A DNA stretch of 64,000 bases, taken from the NCBI GenBank assembly GCA_016946835.1, contig JACVTC010000003.1, positions 335,501 to 399,500 on the forward strand, in the 5' to 3' direction. Each line of letters starts with the position of its first letter. Position 1 is the stretch's first letter. This DNA is from Neocallimastix lanati (nom. inval.) (taxonomy: Eukaryota; Neocallimastigomycota; Neocallimastigomycetes; Neocallimastigales; Neocallimastigaceae). A program made the translations under genes and the position numbers. Below are positions 1-18,348 of this stretch, one piece after another. The notes beneath the pieces are model-generated. The model was not told the origin of the DNA, ran no database searches, and was given only the letters and a program-made list of their open reading frames with translations.

Positions 1-418
1 CAGCAATGGGTTTGAACTGAAGAATAGGAGATGCAGCTCCTAATCCAGGTAAAATGACAATAGTTTGATTATTTGAATCACCAAGGATATCTACCGACAT
101 ATTATGACCATTGACATCAATTTTCTTGCCATAATCTATATTTTTTAAAAATTTTTTTTCTTTATGTGCACTGATACCATTCCATAGGATAAATATGATT
201 ACCAGCAAAAATAATAATATGATGGAAATTTTTAAATATTTTTTCTTATTTCTTTTTTTCAAATTATTAATATAACTGTTATTTTCAAGAGAATGATTAT
301 CCTCATTATTTTCATTGATATTTATTTCTGTGTCTTTATTTATTTCAATATTATTATTAATAGTATTATAATTAATACTATTATTAGTATTTTCGTCGTT
401 TATTTCTTCGACTTTCAT
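1..418 (-). CDS. N-terminus of membrane-anchored alpha/beta-hydrolase-like protein (partial)
   Basis: Reading leftward from an ATG at 418, the frame stays open to the window edge (about 139 codons). The first 75 residues are Asn/Glu-rich and end in a basic patch (KKRNKKK). One strongly hydrophobic segment follows (about residues 81-97), which fits a type II signal anchor. After a short linker comes a hydrophobic strand running into LPGLGAASP. This resembles the strand/oxyanion-loop start of alpha/beta-hydrolase proteins, where a G-x-G or HG motif follows beta-3. The catalytic serine, acid and histidine would lie beyond the window edge, so enzyme activity cannot be judged. Seen: open frame, membrane anchor, motif. 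Known: the PGLG motif in hydrolases of this fold. Inferred: a membrane-tethered hydrolase of unknown substrate. It points away from everything else in the window. Confidence 0.6.
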   Translation of the reverse strand, partial: MKVEEINDENTNNSINYNTINNNIEINKDTEININENNEDNHSLENNSYINNLKKRNKKKYLKISIILLFLLVIIFILWNGISAHKEKKFLKNIDYGKKIDVNGHNMSVDILGDSNNQTIVILPGLGAASPILQFKPIA

Positions 419-466
419 TTTACTTTTTATGTATATATAATTATTAATTGGGTTCTATTTTTTTTT

Positions 467-503
<37 letters not shown>

Positions 504-2029
504 GTTATTACTATATTATATAGAAAAATATAATTGATTTTTACACAATAAAAATTGATTATATTATTAATAATATTATTAAAATTTTATTTTTACAAAA
601 AATTTTTTTTATTAAATAGAGTATAATAAAAAAAAAATTTTTAAATAAAATAGATAAAAAAAAGTTAAAAATTAAAATTTTTAATTTTTTTTTTTTTTTT
701 ATATTATTATTATTATTTAAAGATTTAAGATTTAAAAATATAATTAAAATTCATATAAAAATATTTTTATAATTTTTTTAAAAATATAGTTATTCTATTC
801 ACTTCTCTTAACATAATTGTTGATTAGTCAATACGAATTAATTTTTTTTTTTTTTATTTCATTTTATTATTGTTATCCATATTTAATATTAATAATATAA
901 AAGATTATTAATAGATTTAAATAATTATAATTCATTAATTAATAATAAATGGATAATATAATATTATAAAATAAAAAAGTTTTTGTAATAAAATATAAAT
1001 ATTTTGAAAGTTTTAAATTAATTATGTTAATATTATGTATAGCTAAATCATTTTTATTAAAGATATTCAATATAATAAAACAAGTTTATTTCATAAGAAG
1101 AGAATATGTTATTAACTAAATCTTTCCTAACTAGGAAAATAGATTGGCTTTTTTATAAATATTTTTTTTTTTTTTTTAAGAATAGGATGAGAATACACTT
1201 TTATTGCTATATTTATTAATTTTTAAATTTTATAAAGTATTAATAAACATTATAATTGAAATAAAACTATATGAAAAATATATAAAATAATTTTTAAAGT
1301 AATATTAAATCATGTACTAAAAGTATAAAAAGAATAATTTTAGATTAAACTTTTGTTCTTTTATTGCTATATTAGCATATTAGATTAATAATCTTTAATT
1401 AGTTAGGAATGTTTATGAAGATTAATTAATTGTAAATGTAAATGTTTTTTTAAAAAATAAATTTTATTAATAAAAGTTATTTTAAAATATAAAAATATAT
1501 TAAATAATTTTGATTGTAGGTAAACATATTGGTCTGACTATAAATCTAAAAAATTTTGTCATAAATAGAAAAAAAAAAAAATAATATTAAATTATAAAAA
1601 TTATAATAAATATTAAATATTAAAATAATAATCATAATTTAAATCATAATTTAATAATTGTAACTAAGTAATAATAATAATAATGAAATAAATAAATATA
1701 TTAAGTTATTTTCATTTGCTGCAATAATATTTTAATAAAATCTATAATAAAATTTATTCATAATAAAATTATTTATAATAGAATTATCTATTTAATAAAA
1801 TATATAAATAAAATATTCAAATAAAAAATTATTTATATTAAAAATATTATTTTTTCATGAATTCGATAATAAATAAATTTATAATAAAAAAAATATATAA
1901 TAAAATTAATAATGAAAATATATGTTAAAAAATATTTATCTTTAATAAAAAATATTTATAATAAAATCTATAATAAAATTTATTTATAATAAAAATATGA
2001 ATGATTATAAATATTATCAATGATATAAA
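419..2029. other. AT-rich intergenic stretch
   Basis: Poly(T) runs (about 474-500), short A/T-only simple sequence and scattered tetranucleotide repeats. I see no coding frame, tRNA or long repeat. The part next to 418 should hold the promoter of the leftward gene, but no motif can be singled out in such AT-rich DNA. Confidence 0.6.
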
Positions 2030-4075
2030 CAATAATGTGAACCAAGAAAGAAACAACATAATATTATCAAGACACAAACATTGCTATATAGCTAATGAAG
2101 GTACAAATAACTATAAAAGGAGAAGTAAGACTCCATCAAATATAGTATGTTAGACCTTGGATTCGGATGCAACGTACCATATGACTAATAATTTAGATTG
2201 AATTATATATGTCAATGAATGTTATAAAATAATCCAATTTGCTGACAAAGGTACTACATTTGCTACACATAGAATACATAAAAAAGAATTATTTTACGTA
2301 ATGTATTGTATGTACCTGAGTTTAAAAGAAATTTAATTTCAATTGAAAATTTATATGAGAACAAATATAAAGTAATATTTTATAATTATAATAATAAAAA
2401 TTTAGTATCAGTATATGACAAAAATAAAAATAAAATATTTACAATAAAATCAAATAAAACAAAAATTTATAAAGTATTGATATTTAAAAATAAACTAAAA
2501 TATAATAATACAAAGAAGAAAATAGGATTCAGAAATGTAGAAGAAGCCATGCTGAGTGAAGATATGGAAACCTGGCATAGGCGTATAGGTCATTACAATA
2601 TTGAGTTAATTAAAAGTAAAATAGAGATATTAATTATTAAAAATCCATATATAGAATATACTCCTATTAAATGAAAAATAATCCATATAATAAAAGCCCC
2701 ATTCCAACTGATACACATGGATACTGTATCGGTACCTGATACGTCAATATAGAGTAATAACTATTTTTTAACTATATTGGATGACTATACTAGATATTGT
2801 TGGGTATATTTTACTAAAAATAAAAGTGAAGTTTTTTCTATATTTAAAAAACGGTATATGAAGATAAAAAAAAACACTTTTAACAAAAGTATTAAACTCG
2901 TTAGAAGTAATTACCGCACAGAATTCTGTATTTTAACTTTAATAACATTTGTGATTCTAATGGAATTATACATCAAATAACAGTTCCATACAACCCTCAA
3001 CAAAACGGAAGAACTAAAAAATTAAAAGGTTAAAGGAAAGTACAACAGCGACAATAAAGCTCAATAAAGCTCTGAAACCAAAGAAGTTCAAATCATTTAA
3101 AGTTGAAGCTATATTTCTTGAGGACTATTCAGCTGTATCAAAAAAAGAATTATATGAGCCATTTGATTATCATGATATATTTAGCAAAACTGATAAAAAA
3201 GAATAGTTAAGCGCTTTAGATGATGAATTGGGAAATATGAAAAACTTAAAAATTTATAAATTAGTGAAGAATATACCAGAAGAAGTAAATATAGCATTGT
3301 ATAGATGGATATTCAGGTATAAGTTTAATTCAGAAAACACAATAAATAAGATAAAAGCATGGTGGGTTGCATGCGGTTTCAATCAGAAACAAGGAATAAA
3401 TTACAATGAAACCTATTCACTAACATTGAAACAAGAATCTCTAAGAAGAATTGTTATTGCTTTATCAGTATAACATGACTTTGAAATCTACCAAATTGAT
3501 GTGAAAGCAGCTTATTTATGAGCTGAATTGGACGAAAAAGTTTATATGAAGATTCCTGAAGGTTAAAAATTACATGAAAGGTTATTGTAGTAATAAAAAT
3601 TATGGTATAAAATTCACCAAAGACATTATATTAAATGTATACTTAGATGTACATTATGGGGGAACAAAGAAACCTAGAAGTCTACCACTTGTCACTTATT
3701 TATAATGAGAATTGATCCAACTTCGTGGTACTTTAAACTATAACGTTGCTTTTCTGTATTTACTGCAGAGAGTGAATATTATGGTATTGATGAATGTTAA
3801 AGATGGTACGGAAATTTATTCTATAAATGTAGATTCGATTATAAATGTAGATAATAAAGCAGCGATCTACATTAGTGAGAATGAAACGAACAATTCCAAA
3901 TCAAGACATGTGAATATAAGATACCATCACACAAGAGAATTAATTAAACAAAAGAAAATTAATCTATAATATATAAAAACAAATGAAAATCATGCAGAAG
4001 GTTTAACAAAATATTTAAATTCAAACTCTTCAAATAATTTTAGAGTATTGATAATGCATAAATTTTAAAGAAAGA
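2030..4075 (+). mobile_element. Degenerate Ty1/Copia retrotransposon fossil
   Basis: Pieces of a Copia pol appear in the expected order. A protease-like motif (DSDATYHMT) lies near 2165. A GAG-pre-integrase-like stretch ending in a W-H-R-R-I-G-H motif lies near 2570. Integrase-like text ([12 protein letters not shown]) is near 2780, reverse-transcriptase N-terminal text near 3230-3470, and an RNase H tail with DNKAAI and SRHVNIRYHHTRE near 3850-3960. No gag and no clear LTR pair were found. The copy is heavily broken, with many interruptions, and looks old. It differs in sequence from the much better preserved Copia at 39017-63285. Confidence 0.85.
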
Positions 4076-4464
4076 TGTAGAATAACTAAATAATTATTAG
4101 ATATAATTTTTATAACTTAGATTAAAAATTTTATTAAGTAAAGATTATTATTTATATAATATTTTTTATAATTATGTTAATACTTGATTAAAGTTTCAGA
4201 ATATGTATTAAATTCATGATTTGCTTATAATGTGCAAAATATTATATGTATAATGTATTGGCTTAGAGTATAAAACATTTAATTCATGTGTTATATATAT
4301 AAATAGACATCTTTAATAAAAAATAAAATAAATAAAATTAAAAATTAAAATACCAAAAACAAAATATCAAAATTAATGTTATTAATAAAAATAAAATAAC
4401 AAATAGTAATAATAGTAATTAAAATTATTAACTTATATAGTTATTAAATAAAGTTTATTCCTAG

Positions 4465-4500
<36 letters not shown>

Positions 4501-6270
4501 TATATAGTTCTTTATTTTATTGAATCTGTAATCTTATTAAAAAATAAATATTATATTCAAAAAATTTTCTTTTAATTATGTATCATATTTAATAAATGAT
4601 AATAAATCAATGAAGAATTTAAGAATTTTTATATAATTGTCTTATTTTTTATTAATATTATATTTTTTAAATTATAAAATTTAATCTTCAAATATTTATT
4701 TATTTATTAATGATAAATAATAACAAATAGTAATTAGTTATAATTACTTATAGATAGTAGTAACAGTATTAATATTTTTATTAATATTTTTTTAAAATTG
4801 TTATTACAACTAAACAATTTCAAAAAGGTTAATTTTTTTTTAAATTTTAATTTTTATTTTTATTTTTTATTCCTCCTTTTTTTTTAAAATTAAAAATTTT
4901 TTTAAATAAGTAAATTAGTTTGAAAATGCATTTTTTTAAAATTTAAATCATATAATTTTATATATAGAAGAAGCATAGTAATATATTCAATGAATTTTGA
5001 TATTAAAGTATTGAATTAAAAATAAAAGTAATTTTAATATATATATATATATTTTATATATAAAATAATAAAAAATTATAAATTACTTTTATTATTAAGT
5101 TTAAAAAAAATTATTAACTAATTAATTTTTTTATTTTATTTTATCCAATCCATACTTTCTTATTTAATAATTATATTATTTATTTTATTTTATTTATTAT
5201 TTTTATTTTAATTTTCATTTAATTTTTTATTTAACACATTTTATTAAAGATAAATTTAGTTTTTTTGTATATCCTTTTTTCATTTAAAAGAAATTTTATT
5301 TTTAAAAAAGTTTGTTTAAAAAAATTTCCGTAATAAATTATTATTATTAATAGAATATATAAACTACATTTTATTTATAATTAATATTTTAAAAATATTT
5401 CTTATTCCTAATCTTTTTATAAATATTTTTATAAATATAAATTATTGTTTATGAATTTTACTTAAATAAAAAAAAATATAAACAAAAAAAGATATTAGTA
5501 AATTATTTAAAATTCTAAAAGAAAAATAAAACAATAATTTAAAAATACGAAATATATTTATGTGAAATTTATCATATATGTAAATAAAAAGAAATTTAAA
5601 ATGTTTCAGTCTAAAAAATAACTATTATTTTAATATTTATTTTACTAATATTAAATTAAACTATTATAATTACTAATTATTATTATTTTTTATTATTATC
5701 ATTTATTTGTTATTATTTAATTGTTCTTTTTTATTTATTTATTTATAATTATTATTAATTATTAATATTATTATTAATTTGTTATTACTAGTATAATTAT
5801 TACAAATATTTTAAAATGCTTGACAAAGGTATTTGTAATTTTAATATAAAATTAGAAAAAATAGAACTTTATTTCTAACATATAGTAAATTTAATGATAT
5901 TTATATTTATATTTAAAAAAAAAATAATAAAAAAAAAAAAAATAAATAATAAATAATAAATAAATAATAAAAAATAAAAATACTAAAATTTTAAGTTTTT
6001 TATAATATATTTTCAATAATTTTAAAAATTAAAGAAAAAAAAATAAATGCCATATAAATAGATAACTAATTACTTTTAAAGTTTTCAGATAAATATATTT
6101 ATATTTATAGACATGGATAAATTATTTCATTAAATCATGAGTTAAAATTAATACATTTATATTATTAATACCATAAAAATAATCAAAATTTATACCATAA
6201 CTATTCTTCGTTACTATTGTTATTGCTGATATTCAAAGGAGAATTGATAGAATAATATATAAAATCTAAA
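4076..6270. other. AT-rich intergenic stretch
   Basis: Includes a pure A run of about 31 bases near 4468-4498 and much A/T simple sequence. No coding frame or structured RNA was recognised. The last few hundred bases should contain the promoter and 5' leader of the receptor gene that starts at 6271. Confidence 0.6.
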
Positions 6271-8096
6271 ATGAATGATATATATAAAAATAATTACTTT
6301 ATTATTATTTTAAAATTACTTTTAATGTTTTCATGGAAATATGTTAAAAGTAAAACTATAACAATAACGAATCAAGATGATTTTCAATTAGTATTTCAGA
6401 ACAAATATAATAATTTAGACGATAATAATGAGGAATTTAATTATATATTTATTGATGATCATTATAGTTTCACTTATAGTGAGCCAATCCAAAACATTAT
6501 ATATTCACCTGTAAACCTAATTGGAAAAGAAAGCAAAACTGTATTTGATTTTAATAATTTTACTAACGGATTGATTAATCTAAAATTCAAAGGGAAAAAC
6601 AAAAAATATTTAAAATTTAAAAATTTCATTTTTAAAGACTATAATAATAAAAATATTAGAAATTCATTATTTAAAATTGATGAAGGTGATAATGATTATC
6701 AATTAATATTTCAAGATTGTACATTTGAGAATAATGAAACCGTTTTGATAATATATACTTATTGTAGAGATATTAAAGAACAAAAAAAAGTTATTTTTGA
6801 AAATTGTAAATTTATGTAATTTTTCTAATTAAATAAAAATATATTATATATTTTAAATATATATATATATTTAAAATAAATCATTTTTTGATATATTTTA
6901 ATGATAATAATATAATGATAATAAAATCAATAATTATTAATGAATGAATTTTTTTCTCTATTATAATTTAATATTAATTTTATATTATCAAAATGAAAAA
7001 AAAAATGACATTATAACAATTAAATAAAGTAATATTACAAATGAACTTATTAGATTAAACTATAAAGAGGACAATATACTTTTAAATGAGAGTATATGTT
7101 ATGAATTAAAAATTTCAAATTGTATTTTTAATAATATAGATAACGTTGCAACTATTGATTATGGAAATGCTACTATTGAAAATAGTATATACATTCATAT
7201 TCATAAATATAAAATTATAATGAATTTATATAAATATATTTGTTTAAGTATATGAAAAACTATTGATAAATAATGCTTTAAATATTAATAAATATATTAG
7301 GTGTATTTCAAAATATTCATAGGTACAACAATTTCATTTATAAATCCATAATTTTGACCTCTAATTCTCCATTAAATTCGATTACTGTTAGCAATTCAAC
7401 CTTTACAAATATTGATTCTTACACCTCATCATTGTTTTTAATTAATTCTTCTGAACTAACGTACTATTATATATATAAAATATATTTGAAATTTTATATT
7501 ATCTTGATTTATATAAATAAAATTAATTAAATTACAAATTTATATATTATTTATGCATATTTATTTATATAAAAGAATAAATAATTCACTATTCAACTTA
7601 TGTGTTATGATTTATAATTATTTAATAAATATAGTAAATAATGTAAATTATAAACCTTTAAGAATAAATAATACTAGATTTGAGAGTATATATTAATATA
7701 AAAATAATTTTATATATATATTATTTTTTATTAATATTATTATTAATGATTAAAACATATATTACTAAAAAATTTTTTTTCAATTAAAATTTTATTTTTA
7801 TTTAAATGAAAAATAAAAATGAACAAAAATTTAAAAAAGTATCAAGCACAATCATTGGCGGAACCAATAATAAAGTTATTTTTGATGGATGTTATGTTTC
7901 AATTGTTAAGAAAAACGAAGCATCATCTTATTTATTAGATGCAAAAAGTTCAGTTATTTCTATATTAAATACAGAATTTAATAAGATATCGTAATATTGA
8001 ATAGTTTTTTTTTATTGTAGAAAATATATATTTTTTTAAAAAATTATTTAATATGAAGAAATAAAATATATATATATATATATAAATAAATGAAAA

Positions 8097-8138
<42 letters not shown>

Positions 8139-10101
8139 AATAAAAAAAAATAATTGAAAAAAGAAAAAAAAAAAAAAAAAAGAAATTAATATTATTTCAC
8201 TTTATATATCATAAAAATATATATACTATATAATAAAAAGAATGGAAAGAAAAACTTTTTTTAATCCAGAGTCATCTTATTATATAAATAATTCCATATT
8301 CCAAAATATTAAAACTAGTTATGAAACTTTGATATATATATTAAACCATGACTTAATTATTGAAAATACATTTTTTTCGTATATGCCTAATCACAGTGAT
8401 ACTAATTCATCTTCACTTATAGTTTTTGATTCCAGTAATACTAATTCAAAGTTTATTTTTAAAAATTCTTCAATGAGCAGGATGAAAACAAACGGTTCAT
8501 TTATAAAATTTTCAGGAGAAAAAAGTGCGGTTTTTTTTGAAAATGTCATTATAAATGATATTATAAGTTATGGACCTATTATTGAATTTCAATCAGATAA
8601 TGTAAATAAAAACATATATAAAATAAATAAATAAATATATATATAATAAAACAAAAACAAAATGAAACAAAAAATATAAATAATATAAATAAAAAAAAAG
8701 AAAAAAAATATTAATAATATAAATATAATTTTAATAAATAAATATATATATAATAATAAATAATATATATATATAAATATATATAAATTATATAGGCATA
8801 TATTGATATCAATAATATAACTGTTTATAATTGTGTTAATTATAATAATAAAAATTCTGGTTTGTTTACATTTAAAAATAATGTTAATATAACAATAAAT
8901 AATTCAACATTAAAAGAAAATAAATCTTTATACTGGGGAATATTGTAAATATATAAAAAAAGCAAAAAATAAATTTTTTTTTACTTTTGTTTATAAATTT
9001 AATTTTTTATGATTTTTTTTAATGTTTATTCATTTATTATTTAATTATATATATATATATATATATAGTAATTTTGTGGATATTGATGATATAGATCTAG
9101 CAATTACTAATTCTATATTTAAAAATAATGTTGCATTGTTTGGAGGAGCGCTTTCTATTTCATGTAAGAGAAAACATAAATATAATATCCGTTCACTATC
9201 ATTTAATGATATTATATTTGATTCTAATGTTGCTGAGAGATATGGAGGAGCTCTATATTTCGAAAATTCATTTTCTAATATAAATAAAATAGAAAATCTT
9301 AAGTTTATCAATAATACAGCAGAGATTGCTGGTGGAGCAATATATACAATTATGCCATCATCTGATATAATAAGTAATAAAAAAAAAAATGAATTTATAA
9401 ATATATATGAAAAGATGGAATTTATTAATAATAAGGCTTCTTCCTATGGGAATAATTATGCAAGTCCTCCAACTCAAGTTTATTTAACCAATACTTATTT
9501 ATATAATAATAATAAAGATGAAGATTTATTGTATAAAATCGCCAGTGGATCTTATTTACCTCTTTCTTTTAATTTAACTGACTACTACGATCAATATATT
9601 CCAGATAATAAATATTATCATTCAAATTATGAATTAACGGCAAGAATATATAAAATTGAAGAGATAGATTTAAGCTATGAAATTGTTAATAATATTAATA
9701 ATTCAACATTGAATACAACTGCTATACTAGAAAATAGTAGAAATCATTTTTTCAATGGAAAATGTGAATTAAATAATTTGAAAATATTCGCAAATACTGG
9801 TTTATATAAGATAAAATTTAAAATAGAAGATAGTTCTTATAATGAAATTAATCTTATTCCTAATGATATTAGTTTAAATGTTTCTGAATGTCAAGAAGGA
9901 TATATAGTAATGTTAAATAAATACAATATTACCTACTGTGAAAAACCAATTTGTATTAATGATTGTATTAATGGAAATTGCGTATATAATATGAATAACT
10001 ATATCCCATATCAGAATAATCCATTATTAAATAAATGCAAATGTAATCCAGGATATAATGGTGAATTATGTAGTATCCCAGACATTGCGGATTATGGGTA
10101 A

Positions 10102-10188
<87 letters not shown>

Positions 10189-11811
10189 TATAATAATTAA
10201 CTCTTTTTATATTATTAAAATATATGAAATGTTCTATTATCAAAATATATATATGTTAAAAGACGTAAATTAGATGGCACTAGAACAATAATTATTGGAA
10301 TTATTATATTTCAAATAATTAATTTACTTATTTTTCTTTTCTTTAAAAATAATATTATAGTTATTAATTTTGGATTCATAAAGTTAATATTAATTCAAAT
10401 AGGTTCAATTTCAATGATGATCTCTTTAGTATTATTAGGTCATATGAGTTTTTCTATTTCAATGTTGAGCCTTTTATTTCAACATATTGGTATGATTATT
10501 ATCACAGTAGTTTTTATTACAAATATATATTCAGCCTTTAAATTAGGAATATATAATAATGAAAATGAAATTAAAATCTATGAAAAGCAATTATCCGATA
10601 GTTGTAAGCGTAGCAAAGCTTCAAAATTTTCAAATTTATATAAACGGACAAAGAAATCTCAACAAAAGTATTCCAAAAATAGTAAAAGTAATAGTAAATA
10701 CGGAAATGATAATCCACAAATGATTATGGCCAATCAAATTTTAAATAGTTTAAAATATGATAATGGGAGTGAAAATGATATAGGAAAATCATATGAAGAC
10801 GACGACAAAACTTATATTTTAATTCAAAATTGTTATTTTAATTGCATTAAAGAGGTATTTAATATGCATATAAATTTTATTGTTTTAACTATCATAGCCA
10901 TTGTCGTAATTACAATTATTGGGTTAATATTATTAAATAAAACCCAGAGCAATTTTGATGGAAAGAATATAATAGTGAATTTAATGTTAGATAATGATAA
11001 CAAATTTATATTTAAAAACCCTTTTAGTAACTATGGATTATCTTTAAATGCATTTGAATGTATTATTTATACTATTATTGTAATAAAAAGTTCATTTATA
11101 TGGAAATATGAAGGAATTTATCGTATAAATTATACAATATATTATTCAAGTTTTTTATTATTATCATTTGGAGCAATTCCAAACGTAAGTTAATATATAT
11201 ATATATAATATATAATAATAATTAAAATAAAAAAAAATTATTTTGAAAAAAAAAAATAATAAATTAAAAAAAGATTATTAATAATACATAAATAACCATT
11301 TAAAATAATATATATTCTTTCATGTGCATATCCAAATATAAAAAAAAAACCATTATATATTATTAAATAATAACCATATTGATAAATATAATTATTTTTT
11401 CCATAATAATGAATTAATAATGAAAAAAATTAAAGATTATTGGATTAGCACTTCTCCAAAAGAATTCATTTAGTATATTATTTACTTTTATATCAAACTG
11501 TATATGCTATTTACTTGTTTATATTTTGACATATCTATATTTTATATTTCTAATAGTATATCTGAAACTTAAAAAACAAAAAGAAATTAGCATTAATTAT
11601 TTTTTTGTTTGCCCAAAAAATCAATTCTGTTTTAAACATCGTTCCTATTTATGCAAATGCAATAATATCGATTCAGATATAAATATTCAAGATAATTTAA
11701 ATAAATATTTATATATATACAAAAAAAGTTCCAAAGTACTTGAAATTAATGGTTATTGTATAAGATTAGTAAATTTAAATAAAGTGTTGGGTTTATTGAA
11801 AACTATGAGCC

Positions 11812-11819
<8 letters not shown>
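6271..11819 (+). CDS. Receptor-like protein: beta-helix ectodomain, EGF-like module, seven-helix membrane domain (10 exons)
   Basis: Exons read by splice sites and phase: 6271-6815, 7030-7184, 7301-7460, 7576-7685, 7840-7990, 8241-8601, 8796-8944, 9069-10097, 10263-11184, 11436-11819, giving about 1321 residues. All introns are GT-AG and the phases agree; the exon-6 acceptor could also be 9 bases downstream. A hydrophobic signal segment lies near residues 8-27. Residues about 30-760 carry repeated F-x-x-N and NSxF-x-N units and GGA(I/L) motifs, typical of Pmp/pectin-lyase-like right-handed beta-helices. An EGF-like module with CxxxCxxGxC and CxCxxGYxGxxC spacing is at about 833-880. Seven hydrophobic segments run from about 892 to 1238, with a long charged loop of about 100 residues after the third, then a tail of about 85 residues. 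Inferred role: surface receptor sensing a polymer or neighbouring cell. The class-C GPCR resemblance is weak by eye; ligand and G-protein coupling are unknown. Confidence 0.8.
10102..10189. repeat. (AAT)n microsatellite inside intron 8 of the receptor gene
   Basis: About 88 bases of near-perfect AAT repeat, lying between the donor at 10098 and the acceptor ending at 10262. The intron separates the EGF-like module from the first membrane helix. The long isoleucine or tyrosine frames it generates are artefacts. Confidence 0.95.
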
Positions 11820-11848
<29 letters not shown>

Positions 11849-12501
11849 ATATATATTTATACCCATTTCTTATATAAAAATATAATTATTTTAAAAATAA
11901 TAACTATTTTATAAAAATAAATATTTATTATTATACTATTAATATATTATTCTATTTAATGCACTTAGAAACTTATTATTGATTAAAATTATATTTAAAT
12001 TAAAAAGTAACAATATAAAAAATAATATTTTTATTATCTATTCTCATTTATTTTAAAATCTTCTAATTTATAATATATATTAGATATAATTCAAAGAAGT
12101 AAAAATATAAAATAAAAATAAATGAATAATAATAACAATTAATCAATGATTTAAATATAAATTATTTATTTCAAATCAAAATGTAATAAAATTATTTTAT
12201 TTAAAATTTATTTCTTTTTCTTATTTATTTATTTATTTTTATTTATTTATTTATTTATTTTAATATTAAATTAATATAAATAAAGTTTATATTAATATGC
12301 TTTTATGTAGTATTTCAAATATGTAAATCAAAATTTAATTATTAATTATAAATAAACTAAATATATTTATATATATAGTTTTTTTTATATAATATGTATA
12401 TAAAAATAAATTATATAAATATATATCCCTTCCTTATATGTTTGAAAAATTTAACATTCAATTTAAGTATAGAAAGTATATATAAATAGTAATAGAAATC
12501 C

Positions 12502-12532
<31 letters not shown>

Positions 12533-12641
12533 AAATAAAAAAAACAATAAAAATAAAAATTAAAAAAAAAAAAAAGAAAAAAAGTAGAAAAATAAAACTA
12601 AACAAAAAATAATAATAATAATAATATACATATTAATAGAA
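11820..12641. other. Spacer between the receptor and BTB genes
   Basis: A poly(A) run follows the receptor stop codon directly (about 11818-11843). Then come A/T simple sequence, (TTTA)n near 12225-12260 and an A-rich block at 12500-12580. No coding frame is credible. It holds the 3' end of the receptor gene and the promoter of the next gene, which is in the same orientation. Confidence 0.6.
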
Positions 12642-17273
<4,632 letters not shown>

Positions 17274-18348
17274 ATACATAAATTATGTTTTTAAGCTATT
17301 TTTATTTTTATTTTTTTTTTTAAAAAAAAAAAACAATTACATGTATGTATAAATAATTAAATAACAATTATTAATATATATTATAATCTTTGATTATTTT
17401 TTAATTATAATAAATATTTATTATAAATATAAAATTATCAATTAAAATAATATTATTATATAGAAAAATTGGATTCCTTAATTATAAATTATAATATATT
17501 TTATTTATATGCAAAAAATTATTAAAATGATTATAATAATATTATATTATCTACTTTTTCACTTTTCATTTTTTTATTTATCCATTAATTTTTCATTAAC
17601 TAATTTTATTACTTCCAAAAAATATTAGAAATGAATATTATATTAAACAACTACCTTTATGTATATTTATACGAAGTAGATTAAGAAAAAATAAATTAAT
17701 AAAGTAAATTATGAGAATAATAATAATAATAAGCATATTTATATATAAAGTAATAATTAAAAATAATAATTTAAAATTTCAATATGTATATATTGAATAA
17801 AATATATTTTGAAAAAAAAAAATTATATTTAATATGATAATATGTATATTAGAAAAATAAATTATAGAATAATTATGTAATTTTTAATAATAATTAATTC
17901 TTTGTTAATTTCCTAGATTAGAAAATTGTACTTTCAAATTTTTCAAAATAATAGAATTTTAATTAATAATATTACTAATCTCCTTAACTAATCTTTTTAT
18001 CATTATATTCTCAGTGTTACATAAAATATCATTTTATAATTCTAATTCTTCATAATTTCAAAATTATAAATAAATTTCTGAACAATTTAAAAAAAAAAAA
18101 ATTTTTATAAAAATTTTTTATTATTTTTTAATAATATTTTTTATTAATAATATTATATAAATTCTAATTATATATATATTTAAAGATTTTAAATCTAAAT
18201 TATTAAAATATTAATATAAAATTTCACCAAATTTTAAAAAAAAATATTATTTTAGATTATATGTTAATAAATTATTTATAAATTAAAAATTCATTTAAAT
18301 TGTTAACATAAAAAAAAACTATTATTAAATTTTTTTTTTATATTATAT
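17274..18348. other. AT-rich spacer between convergent genes
   Basis: Lies between the stop codons of the plus-strand BTB gene and the minus-strand wall-protein gene, so it holds two 3' ends. A/T simple sequence only; no coding frame or RNA was recognised. Confidence 0.6.

Noticed and set aside
293-523. 76-codon plus-strand frame
   Set aside because: Antisense to the hydrolase-like N-terminus and ends in a poly-Phe run from the T tract.
9968-10273. Poly-Tyr and poly-Ile frames around 10100-10200
   Set aside because: Products of the intronic AAT repeat in the receptor gene.
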